Below, one piece after another: positions 1-10,500 of a DNA stretch of 64,000 nucleotides. A model generated the notes under the pieces. The model did not search any database. It had not been told where the DNA came from and saw only the letters and a list, made by a program, of their open reading frames with translations. The stretch is taken from the NCBI GenBank assembly GCA_023055425.1, contig JALGPY010000008.1, positions 9,992,501 through 10,056,500 on the forward strand. Direction: 5' to 3'. Source of the stretch: Linanthus parryae (Eukaryota; Streptophyta; Magnoliopsida; Ericales; Polemoniaceae). A program made the translations under genes and the position numbers. Every line of letters begins with the position of its first letter. Within the stretch, counting starts at the first letter, position 1.

Positions 1-761
1 CATTTCTTTACCGGAACGTCATTTGGCGTTCCGGGAACGTTCCAGGGAGTTCCGGTGTTCGGGACGTGCCCGGAACGAGGACGTCACCCTGCATGGGAGT
101 TCCCGTGCATCAACATCAAATATGTAAATAATTGCTGCGACTCCTATGTTCAAATTTTAGGTCTCTTAGTCACTTCTAACCGGTCTGTTCTATATCAAAG
201 ATTTCCGTATTTCTAAAAAGGTTCCTGTCGAACACATATAATATAGTCCTTTTAAGTTTCTGTCTGTTCGTAGTGGTCCTCCTCTCATGCCTGTAGTGCT
301 GGTTTGACATATAACAGAAAATGTAATTATATATAGTTTCATAATGAGCTCTTTAACTATGCTAATACTTGTAAAATCAGCCCACGTAACTCTCTCGGCT
401 CTTTTGTCTTGATGGAAAGCTTTCAGCACATTTGTTACTTTGTTGTGGCAATCCACTCGAGGATTGTGTGAAAACATTTCTTTAGTGTTTATCACAGTAT
501 TTAATCGTTTAGCATATTCTGGTTCATATTGCCTCATTACTCAATCCCAGGCCTCACTGTCCCAAACCAAACAATGGAAAATTTGTAGGGCAGTGTTCAA
601 AGAATATTGGCAGTCAATGTTTAATATTTTCAAGTCCTCAGACACGAGTTATTTTTTGTGTGACATTGTCATTTGTCCTTAACAAGTTAGTTAAGACCTA
701 AGTTGCCTGGAATGCGGATCGTTCTGGTTTGTGGAACGGGAACGCGGAACGCCATACCCTG
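1..761. mobile_element. Probable end of a hAT-like element (low confidence)
   Basis: Both ends of this stretch are rich in the motif GGAACG and its complement (positions 10-90 and 715-760), and the right end reads GCCATACCCTG, which resembles a hAT-type terminus CAGGGTATGGC in reverse. Plant hAT elements often carry many copies of a short motif just inside their ends. The left end lies outside the window, so neither terminal repeats nor a target duplication can be compared. The interior shows no recognisable transposase. It may lie in an intron of the gene ending at 2292. Confidence 0.3.
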
Positions 762-1992
762 AGGAATTTTGTACGCCAAGTCGCCAAGGGTAGGCTTTTT
801 TGAGTACCTTCATGGAAGTTTTACCATTTTTCGCAACTCATAAAGTATGAAAATGCTCAACATATGCAATATTTAGAAGTTAGTACTCTAAAAATGGATG
901 TAACTTAGCAAACTAAATGTAATTTTCGCCTTCTACATCAATACTTTAGGTGGAATTAGTGAAAACATTTGGGGATTGCCAAGTTAAGCGATCTGGATCG
1001 TTGGTGTTCCATGTTTCGGAATGCGTGATCCAATTCGCAAGTCGCGGGGGTACGAGTGAACTAAGGTAACACTGGTTAAGATTTGAGGTTTGGGGTTTTC
1101 TTGCTGGAAATAGAACTCTTGGGTACTGGGAAGAAGACTATGGAGTGTACTGTATTGCAGAATTATGCGTCCCGTTGACCTGTGTCCCACAAGGCCACAC
1201 GCTTAGATTAGTTATTATGTTGGAGAATTCGCCACCGCATAGAATGTTTTAGCACTAATTGTAGAATTAGTAGCCATGTGAAGTTATTGCCCCTATCCTG
1301 CATGTTATAACCAGTAGATAGATTGAGAGATCTTGCTTGTCTGAAGCATGACCCCCTGAACATTTGAAAAATGACCGTTCTCGACTCCATGGCACTTGAA
1401 GTTCAGTCACTACATGCTATTTGATCGTTCATATTTCGGACATTTGATCTTAAGTTATCTCACAAGAAACTATGAAATACAGCGAATTCACATGTTGGTT
1501 GACCCTTGTAACAGAACAATTATCTCCCTGCATCAGCGATCTATGAGCTCTAGATCAACCTGTTTGATATCCAACCCCTTGCCGTTGTATCTGCAGAACG
1601 ATAACGATGGCGTAGATATGCTTTGTATGCACGTTTGGGCATATGCTTTGTATGCACGTTTTATGAATTCTTCCTTTTACCTAGGACATAATAGGGACCT
1701 GAGTGTTAATCGCCCCCAGTGTTCGTATTTCAAGTTAAATGTCACATTTTCTTTTTGGGTTTATACAAGTTCTTCTTTCTCAAAACTTCGTATAAACACG
1801 TCGTGGTTTGTTAATGGTGGGTTCTTTTACTATTTTACTATTTGTTCAAAATTAGTGATTATAAAAACCATCATCGTCTTGAAAGTGAATTCCTTCCTTG
1901 CCACTACTTGAATTTGTATGATAATCTGTGGATATGTGGATGTACAAATTTCATCTTACTGATCGAGCTTTTTACTGTGTTCTGGTGTGCAG
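762..1992 (+). other. Probable intron sequence upstream of 1993
   Basis: No exon could be supported here. One frame stays open from 1396 to 1911, but its composition is not protein-like and no acceptor/donor pair frames it. A short direct repeat (ATGCTTTGTATGCACG) occurs twice at about 1618-1660. The stretch ends in the acceptor TGTGCAG at 1986-1992 that opens the next exon. Confidence 0.4.
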
Positions 1993-2292
1993 ATCTCCAC
2001 AGTAGAGATCACGTTCTGATGAAACCGGTGCTGGTGATCAACTTGGAGGTGAAAGATAACCATGAGGAAGCAGCCATAGGAGGACGGCTCACTCTTACCC
2101 TATGCCAGGAGGTAAGGTCCGACGCGCATTTACCTTTTACTTTTAGTTTAGTTGGTGGTAATTCATGTGGATTGTTGTTAATGGGCGCAGATAGATTCAG
2201 TTGAATGCTGGGAAGATTCAATCGACGAGATCATAATCAACTTTGAGAGGCAGCACAGGAGGAAGCTCTGGTACGGCATCTCCTTCTACTGA
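1993..2292 (+). CDS. Last two exons of an unrecognised plant gene (5' part missing)
   Basis: Exon 1993-2111 follows an acceptor ending TGTGCAG and ends at the donor GAG|GTAAGG; the next exon, 2191-2292, follows GGGCGCAG and ends at TGA 2290-2292. The join is in phase 0. The 40 or so residues of the first exon read as a coherent acidic segment (VLVINLEVKDNHEEAA, then GGRLTLTLCQE), and the last exon gives IDSVECWEDSIDEIIINF followed by a basic end (RQHRRKLWYGISFY). The 79-nt intron is of normal plant size. I do not recognise the family. Earlier exons must lie left of the window or beyond a long intron. The exon structure and ordinary codon use make a real gene likely. A 3' untranslated region probably follows 2292. 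Confidence 0.6.
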
Positions 2293-2492
2293 GAGAATAT
2301 GCAGCTAGCTAGGCGATGCGGAGATTGTTGTTCTGGGTTTGTATTAGAAGTTGTCTGGGTATATTTATTTAGAAGGAACAAAGGAAGACAATGATACCAT
2401 GATTAGAACATAGTGATAGCCTAGATCTACACAATATGCACAATTGCACTATTGACTCTTCTGTGTATGTTGGGTACCATCTCAAGTTACCG

Positions 2493-2493
2493 A

Positions 2494-2541
<48 letters not shown>
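2493..2541. repeat. Compound (TC)n(AC)n microsatellite
   Basis: About twelve TC units run straight into about thirteen AC units. It lies some 200 bp past the stop codon of the gene ending at 2292. Such tracts are length-polymorphic. Confidence 0.95.
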
Positions 2542-2546
<5 letters not shown>

Positions 2547-2552
2547 CACACG

Positions 2553-3369
2553 AGGGCTGGTGGTGGGCTGGGTTGGGCCATATTGGGCCATCCACTTGTG
2601 AGGGTGAATCCAAGCCCAACCCAATCCACCGATCGGGCCAAGACCCAAGCAAACATATTTTAAATAAATATGTTTGCTCCACCTTCATTGTGAAAAACTA
2701 CACTAGTACGATCATATTTTGACATTTATTTTCGGCTGTGCACTCGCTGAAATTATAAAAATGCACGAACTTTATTTAAAAAATGCCTTGGAAAAATTAA
2801 GTATGCCGCACTGCCGAACTTGTGCCAAACTGTCTCAAATGCTTAAACGCACGCCGATCATTGACCAACTCTAGACAAAATAAAAAGAGTAAACATTTTT
2901 GTTTTGATTTTTTTAGATTTGGTGAACATTTTTCTTTCCATTTTTCTTTGAGGAAACATATTTATTTTTAAAAGATAGTGAAATTATCATAATACATATG
3001 ATGAATACCGTCTACCGCAACATCTAAATTTTCGTTTCAAAAAAAAATCTCTACTTCATAATCATCAACAACACAATTAAACAAATTTTGAAGTATAAAT
3101 ATTTCAACTTAGTAATTATTGCATGCAATAGGTGTTTGTAATACACCATACAATAAGTTTACATATGAATAATTAGTTTTGATGTTATTTTATGACATTA
3201 GCCGGCTTAGTTGAATCTTGTGGGCAAGGAACCCAAACCCAGCCATAAACTGTTCGGGCTCAATTTATCAGCCCAAGCCCATCTACTGGGATGTACTGTC
3301 CAAAACCGAAACCCTGAAAAAGGCGGGCTGGGTGGGTTTCTTGAGCCACTGGGCTGGTGACCAGCTCTA
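2553..3369. mobile_element. Possible hAT-like element with GGGCTGG-rich ends
   Basis: The left end begins AGGGCTGGTGGTGGGCTGGG and the right end, read on the other strand, begins AGAGCTGGTCACCAGCCC. Both ends carry clusters of GGGCTGG/AAGCCCAA, separated by AT-rich filler with no ORF. This resembles non-autonomous hAT elements with repeated subterminal motifs. I found no clean 8-bp target duplication, so the boundaries are tentative. Confidence 0.3.
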
Positions 3370-5134
3370 ACTCACAGTCACACACTGAGCCTTGCATTTA
3401 TGGAAAAGACTACTAGGAAAAAATTGAAACGGTTACGGCCATGAGTGATTTTTTTTTTTTGCGGAATAAAGAGAACTTCATTAAAACATAGCGAAAATAC
3501 ACTTGAAAGTTTGCTAAATAGACACCTAACTTAACACCACAACCCAAAGACACCAAGGCTACAACTAGAGTGTAGCTCTAACCCTCAAAACAAAACCATG
3601 CAAGACCAAACAAACCACCATACAACCCACCAAGTACAAACCATCGTTCAAAAGATTAACAAAAGATTAACAAAGGATTAACAAGATTTCAAAAGATATC
3701 AAAGGGACCAAACTACCACCAGAATACACCAACTCAGATGAAGACAACTCCAGACAACCTCCTAAGCATCAATGAAAGGAATCAGTGATTTAGAGGTTAA
3801 AAGAGTCTGGTCAGACAGCTCGTCATATTTCAAATTCGAAACCCTAACTAGAGTAGGGCATGTGAGATTTCTTGATACGTGAATACGATATATTTTGTCG
3901 TGTTGCGTCGGTATAGTTAGTTAAGAAACCCAAGAATAGCCCACCACTTAGTTAGAAAAATAGAAAAAAACCAAGATCGAAAATTTAGAGAGCAGCTATC
4001 GATGTATGTCCTCCACACTAGTACAATAAACAAAAGATGGACCACAAAAACAAAGGTCGTCGTGTCCAGCAAGCAAAAGTTTATTAGCAACTTGACGACG
4101 ATGTATTTATTTAGCCATTATATCAGCGATAACGCCAACCCCCCTAAACAATTATTAGTTAAGAATGATCTATTTGTTTAGCAGCTGGCTTATGTAGAAT
4201 ATTATTAACATCAACATCAAAGAAGAAAAAAGAAACAGTGAGACCGCAATAATTGGTTATTTCGTCACATGAGGTAAGATGAAAATATTACTCCCATACA
4301 TGATACATGAACCTCTTATATGGAGATGTTATCATGTTATAGAATCGAAAAGCTGGAACATCATATGGTTAGAAGTTAGCACCCCCTCTTAACTTTTGGA
4401 GAACCATTTCACTTTGTATGATCACATAATATAATATGGGACGAGCTATTTTCTATAAAAAGTGATGTTTGGGGCTTCGTAAGAGTAAGCATCGATCTCA
4501 AGTTTAGATCTCTTACAACTTTATTTGCTAGACATGGACTTAACAAAGCAATGTATATTCCTAAATCAATGTCTATGAGGAAAATTATTAACCTAAATAA
4601 ACATAACAGAGGTAGAGGGAGAATAAAAATCAATCCCATATAAAGTTTCTGAGAGACAAAAAAGATAATTATACAAGCAGATATCAGCAGTAGAATTTGT
4701 GGCCGGTGAATCAAAGAAATCCAAACATGCCTCACTGGTTTGGATTTGGTTACAATGGGGTTGTTTGAATTGCCCAGTTTGGTGGTTTCAGTAAATCGTG
4801 ACCGATAGATGACTGGATTGCTCGGTTTTGATTGAAAAAAATCCAGTGACTGGCCTTTCTTTTAGCCAGTCGCAAATAAAGGGTTTTTTTTTTTCTGAAA
4901 CCATTCGGCTGAGGAAATACCTGCCCACCACCCCTGAAATGCCGATGAACGCCCATCCAACCAGGCCACCAGGCGACCCCTAGCTGATGACTGTTTTATC
5001 CAAACAAACAAAAAGTTGAGTTTCAGTTATAATCAACCAAATCACTCAATTATCACACGTTTCACACAAGTTTTTCTGTCATCACATAATGATCAAACTA
5101 GAATTTCAACTAAAATAACATATGCAACCCCTTA
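3370..5134. other. Intergenic, AT-rich, with one LINE tail
   Basis: Apart from the LINE fragment at 3450-3783 I see no gene or structured element. Short open frames at 4409-4956 have no protein character. The segment 4740-5010 has several TTTGG/CCAAA motifs that may be an old MITE, without terminal repeats I could align. Confidence 0.4.
3450..3783 (-). mobile_element. 5'-truncated LINE 3' end
   Basis: On the minus strand this stretch ends in TTATTCCGC followed by A(10), the layout of a plant L1-type 3' untranslated region and tail, seen here as T(10) at 3451-3460. No coding part remains. A short direct repeat AGTGATT flanks both ends (3444-3450 and 3784-3790) and may be a worn target duplication. 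The same TTCC(G/A)C-poly(A) ending recurs in a micro-insertion at 22839-22848. Confidence 0.5.
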
Positions 5135-5498
5135 GAGCATCTCCAGTAGTACTAGTTAAAAGTTATTTATAATTTGATGAAAATTTAACATTTCGATTTT
5201 AGATATTGTAAAAATTTAGTTAGTGCTCCAATAGTGCTAGTTAAATTATTATCTAAATAACACGTGGCACATTCTCAATATTTCTTGTATGAGAATTTTA
5301 AGGAATTCAGGACATAACCGCTAAGAACATGGGTAAACAAAATATAAAATTATTTATCCGGCTCGTTAAAAGTAGTGAGCGGGATAACTATCCGCTAAAA
5401 TAAAGAGCGTAGTAGAGAGCCTATTGGAGACAATATTTTTCCCATCTTATTTATATTTTGAAGATAACCGCCATATAAATAACCTATTGGAGATGCTC
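5135..5498. mobile_element. Tourist-like (PIF/Harbinger) MITE
   Basis: The ends are inverted: GAGCATCTCC on the left, GGAGATGCTC on the right, each flanked by the 3-bp duplication TTA (5132-5134 and 5499-5501). This is the signature of PIF/Harbinger MITEs. The 364-bp body has no ORF. Close copies occur at 60436-60625 and 60626-60989, and an opposite-orientation relative at about 59960-60435. It sits about 540 bp upstream of the MAP kinase kinase start codon. Confidence 0.87.
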
Positions 5499-6040
5499 TT
5501 AGTAGCCCTCGTTGTATGTCATGTTCTCATGCTAACACTCACTCAAATTGAACATCCACTACATTTTCCAGTATACTAAATTTTAGTTTTTATATATAAA
5601 TATTTTAGCCAATGCCACAAAATCTATATTATACAAAAAATCAATACTTAATATGTTTATACCTAAAATTATATTAAATATATAATTTATCTACGCACTC
5701 TTATGACGTTTTCAAATACAAGAGTTTATCGCGCTCCGGCTCCTACTTTCGCTTCCGCTCCAGTTGACTTACATCGCAACGACTCTTTAGACAAGAACAT
5801 TGCTGATGCCACAAAAATCACTGATGAGGTCATCATATAGCCCATGGAGTGCATCCAAACAAGATCTACTATCCTTCCATCCCCCTTCTCACTCCCCACT
5901 AAGCAGCCCACCCCGCAGCCACTTAAAACAAACCACGTGCTTCCTCACCTTCCCCCCCAATATATAAACCCTCTCCGTCTCACCACCTTCCATTTATTCC
6001 ACAAAAACCCCAATCTTCTTCTTCTTCTTTTTCAGATCTC
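5499..6040 (+). promoter_or_regulatory. Upstream and 5' leader region of the MKK gene
   Basis: AT-rich DNA up to about 5700, then a C-rich stretch. A TATA box (TATATAAA) lies at 5961-5968 behind a run of C. Transcription would be expected to begin near 5990-6000, giving a leader of about 45 nt that ends in a CTT-rich tract just before ATG 6041. The TATA position and short leader suit a strongly inducible plant gene, but no specific stress element was identified with confidence. Confidence 0.6.
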
Positions 6041-6979
6041 ATGGCGCTAGTCCGTGAACGCCGTCAACTAAGCCTCAAACTCCCCTTACCGGAAACCACC
6101 GAACGCCGCCCACGCTTCCCCTTACCCCTCCCCCCCACCGCCGCTCCGCCGCCGTCAATCAACACCGCCGATTTGGAAAAACTCCAAGTCCTCGGCCACG
6201 GCAACGGCGGCACAGTCTACAAGGTCCGCCACAAGCACACCTCCGCCATCCACGCGCTCAAACTCGTCCACGGCGACTCCGACCCCGCCGTCCGCCGCCA
6301 AGTCCTCCGCGAGATGGACATCCTCCGCCGCACCGACTCCCCCTTCGTCGTCCGCTGCCACGGCATCTCCGCCACGCCCTCCGGCGACATCGCCATACTC
6401 ATGGAGTACATGGACGCCGGAACCCTAGACTGCGTGTTGAAATCTCAAGGCACGTTTTCCGAGAACTCACTCGCCGCCGTGGCGCGTCAGGTTTTGAGTG
6501 GACTAAGTTACCTCCACGCGCATAAGATTATTCACCGTGACATTAAACCGTCGAATCTGTTAGTTAACCATAAGATGGAGGTTAAAATCGCTGACTTCGG
6601 AGTTAGTAAAATTATGTGTCGCACGCTTGACCCGTGTAATTCTTACGTTGGCACGTGTGCTTATATGAGTCCGGAGCGGTTTGACCCGGAGACGTACGGT
6701 GGGAATTATAACGGGTATGCGGGGGATATATGGAGCCTCGGGTTGACTTTGATGGAGCTTTATATGGGTCATTTCCCGTTTTTGCCGCCGGGTCAGAGAC
6801 CCGATTGGGCGACGTTAATGTGCGCGATTTGTTTCGGTGAGCCGCCGAGCTTGCCGGAGGGGGCGTCGGAGGAGTTTCGGGGGTTTGTGGAGTGTTGTTT
6901 GCAGAAGGAGTCCGGGAAGAGGTGGACGGTGGCGCAGTTGTTGAACCACCCGTTTGTGACCAACAACACAAAGTCGTAG
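6041..6979 (+). CDS. MKK9: MAP kinase kinase, group D, MKK7/MKK9-like
   Basis: A 312-residue dual-specificity kinase that phosphorylates MAP kinases in the cytoplasm and nucleus. An N-terminal docking site for MAPKs is visible as RRQLSLKLPLP (residues 7-17), followed by a Pro-rich linker. Kinase motifs in order: glycine loop GHGNGG (52-57), ATP lysine K74, helix-C glutamate E91, HRD at 165-167 with K169 and N172, DFG 185-187, and SPE 210-212. The activation loop has the plant S/T-x5-S/T pattern as T195 and S201. All catalytic residues are present. The gene has no intron, as is usual for this group, and its length matches. Start chosen because it is the first ATG after the TATA box and gives the docking motif. 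Strong GC bias in the first half contrasts with the AT-rich surroundings but is common in plant genes of this type. MKK7 and MKK9 are close paralogues, so the symbol is tentative. In known plants this group acts in stress, ethylene and defence signalling. Confidence 0.93.
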   Translation: MALVRERRQLSLKLPLPETTERRPRFPLPLPPTAAPPPSINTADLEKLQVLGHGNGGTVYKVRHKHTSAIHALKLVHGDSDPAVRRQVLREMDILRRTDSPFVVRCHGISATPSGDIAILMEYMDAGTLDCVLKSQGTFSENSLAAVARQVLSGLSYLHAHKIIHRDIKPSNLLVNHKMEVKIADFGVSKIMCRTLDPCNSYVGTCAYMSPERFDPETYGGNYNGYAGDIWSLGLTLMELYMGHFPFLPPGQRPDWATLMCAICFGEPPSLPEGASEEFRGFVECCLQKESGKRWTVAQLLNHPFVTNNTKS

Positions 6980-7509
6980 CGGAAACGACCCGGATTTTAA
7001 CGGGTCGGGTTTATAGAGCCGGATGTGGTTGGACCCGAGCTTGTGTACTTGGCGGCTCTTGAGAAAGCTTTAGTATTTTTTAAATTCTCTTTTAGGGGAA
7101 TATATAGTGGAAATTCCTCGTGTATATTCTGATCCTCCTCAGCCTTGTAAGTAAAGAAGCTTAGTCCTTTCCATATTTAGAAAGCGTTTGGAAATGAGAT
7201 TATTTGATTTCTTCCATTAGTTCTCGAAACACATGATTTGCAAATCAACGGTAAGTTCAAATTCTTTGAATTTTTCCGTGATGTTGTGTCGCGATCGTAA
7301 CAAAAATGCTATCAAAATGTTACATGAAAGATGCTATAGAGAATCCGAACTCTAGTTCTATCTGATCATCAAATTACAACTATTGATTGACAAGAAATGA
7401 GTAATATAAATTTTAAATAAAACAACTCTAATTTTGTGATTGGTTACTTTTGATTGACGAGAAATGAAAAATATAAATTTTAAATAAAACAACTCTAATT
7501 TTCTGATTT
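6980..7509. repeat. MKK 3' flank containing a 67-bp tandem duplication
   Basis: Downstream of the kinase stop codon there is no further gene. From 7383 a unit of about 67 bp starting TTGATTGAC is repeated at 7450 with few differences. It lies directly at the outer edge of the long inverted-repeat structure that starts near 7510. Confidence 0.7.
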
Positions 7510-10500
7510 ATGTCAAAGCTGTTTTATGTTATCAACTTTGACAGACGTAAATTTGGAAGTTCTACTTCGATGATGGATTTAGAAGGACTCGAGCACACCA
7601 CTTCATCCAAAGTTGCAAGATGTTCATTAAAAAGTGGATGATTATATGATACACAATGTTTGTTGGAGTATCGGTTGTTGGTAGGTATAAATCTTCTAAA
7701 AAAGAACGAAAAAATGGTTGGCATATTTAAGCTTTTGGATTAGGAGGAATATGTTATTCCACTTGCAATAGAAGTAGCACGCCACTGTTTTGGTAGGCCG
7801 TCCCTTCACTATCCCTATGCACGGCACGACGCAAGTTCCTATCAGTGGGGGATAGTATATCCTCTAAATTGATTACGCTAACCCCACGTTGCCATTACCT
7901 TTTTAATTAATTACTCTCATAATTGCTACTAATTTAGGTAGGGATTAGTTGGGTTTAGTGGGACCCGCATGACCCATCAACCGATTTGTTATTTTCCCGG
8001 GCCACTTGCTTGTTCATCACTATCTTCACTCAACTAGGTGTTTTCTAAGCATCATCCACTAGTAATAAGCTCCAAAATAAACTACAGACAATTTTTCTCT
8101 ACGTGCGATGACAAGGTCTCTCTCGCAAGAAAATTACTAATTGCGATTGGAATGTATTAGACAAAGTTGGGTTCTGCCAGACAAAATTAGAACGATACAA
8201 GAAAAAGGATAATGCTATGTTTGGTGCTTACGGTACTTGCCCGTAACACGAGTGCAATGCGATGAACGATTTTCAATATAAACCTATATCTCACAGTTTG
8301 TTGTTTTGGTGACCTATGAACTCAGATGTTGGTGGCAGACTGGTAGTGTGCAACAGTGCCTAATGGGCAAAACATGATGTCATATGATACCGCTATGGTA
8401 GAAATATAACTTGATTTAAGTTGAAATACATGCATCATAATTTTATCAGATGAACATCGCACGGGCTAAATGAACCCTCTAATAAGTGAAACATCAAGTT
8501 GCTAAGTTACATCAACCATAGCAATTGCGATTTTAAGGATTTTAGTGGTCTCAAAATTCGTATACTAACGTTTAAGTAGGGTGGTTTTATAGATATTATG
8601 GAGAAACGGAATGTGTGAAAGATATTTTGTGAAATTATCTTACAAATTGTACAAGTTTTTAAAACTAAATTGATTTGCATCAAGAACATGTGAGATTTTA
8701 GGAGCTAGAAACGTGATACACAAATTTGAAAATATAATTTGGTTGAGAATAATCTGCTAGTCAGATGTGGTGATAAAAAAAATAGAAGACTAAAGTCGCA
8801 AGTGAATTATCGAGTCTATTGTAGTTCTATTTCTACAAAATTCGCTCTCTATTTTGACAATAATTTCCCTTTAACTAGTATAATCTGGATCTTATTTAGC
8901 TTGTGTTCCAAATTGCAATCACTTTGTCTCTGGTCTCCCAGTTCAAGTGAACTCAGACAGTCAGAGACATATAAGTTTTGCGTCCAGTTAGTGGGGTGTC
9001 ATATGCAGCAAATTGTAAGGAAATTAGCTCACCTGCTAAACATATTTACCCCATAAAAGTACCGAACTGAGATTTGGGCAATCCGTCAAGGCAGCAGGAT
9101 TATGGATCAGTTGCACTTTGCAGGCTTATGAAAATTGACAAAGTAGTTATGACTATTGAAAAGCTAAGTTTTACCATAATAAAAACAGCTAAGACTCAAT
9201 TATCACTCTCTCCCACTTGAACTTCTTTTGATAGAGAGAGACTAGTCATGGGCTCATGCCCATATTGGATTTAGCCACAAGAAAGGGTGCATGAATGCAG
9301 AGAAACAACCATAGGATGGTTTTCAAACATATGAAAATTGACACACACACCTGTTTAAGTACACTCACCAATGTTCCATGAAGGTTCTTACTACTTCTGT
9401 TTCTTTTCTTTCATTCTACTTCCGCGAACATGAAATTTCTTATTTTTCAACATATTTTTCATTTTTAGTAAGCTTTTTTTTTCTTTAAATGACTTTTATA
9501 CCCTTCCAGTCACAGTATCCATTACCCCATCATTATCTCTCTCTATCACTGTATTCTCCCCTCTCATCTCTCTCTCTCTTTAACTAGTTCTCCCTTCATC
9601 AAAATCTACCAGAAAGGGGAAGTAATTAGATTGGAGCCCGGCAAATACCATATTGAAGACCGGTGAAAACTAGATCGGAGACCGCTTTTGACCATATCGG
9701 AGACCGTTTAGTGACTCTTTCTCTCTTATTTTTCTCTTGCATAAGAATACTTCTATTCTATAAAGCAGTATGATTTGACTTTAAAATAGTTTTTCAGCAT
9801 TTATATTAAATCAGCCACATCGCTTAGATCTCACCTACCACCCACTTATAGTTAGAATTCTCAAAATTTTAAGAATAGTTTTAAAACCCACGTTTTTATC
9901 ACTTTTAGAACCACATTATATGTTGAAACAACTACGCACTACTTGAAAAATTTATCCGCTCTCTCGGGACAAGCAGTCGAACTAAATGCAAATAACCATA
10001 CATATTTTTTATGTAATAATTATACATATTTTTCAAATAATTGATTAAAGGCTAATAATCGTCGAAGAATAGAATCAATTTTCATTTATACTTTTGTTCA
10101 TAAACGGATTAATTTTTCCACCTTTCTTCGAGTACTCTATAATTGGTGAACCATTATAATTTTTTTCTCGGGGTAGTATTTGATAAAGGAAGATCAAAAG
10201 TCTTTTCATACCGAAGAAGAATTTGTGCTCTATTATGATGCAACGAGTGAATTAGATGTTAAAGACTAATTGTTTCATGGCTAAATTGCAGAGGTATCCA
10301 TATTTTGAAAAAACAGGCAATTGGATACCCAAATTTCAAAACCGAGCACAACAGGTCCCAAATTTCAAATTTTCAAGCAAGTGGATACCTTTCCGTTAAC
10401 ATTCCGTTAATATTGGTCGGAAAAATATTAAAAAAACTATTGTACCTCTTATTTTCACCTCCAACTTTTTTTAAAATACAAGTTTTACAAACAACTCTAG

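Noticed and set aside
1396..1911. 171-residue open frame as an exon of the left-edge gene
   Set aside because: No matching acceptor and donor, no protein-like segments, and it stops before the supported exon at 1993.
6155..6971. Antisense frames over the kinase gene
   Set aside because: GC-rich codon bias of the kinase keeps the opposite strand open; no homology or splice evidence.
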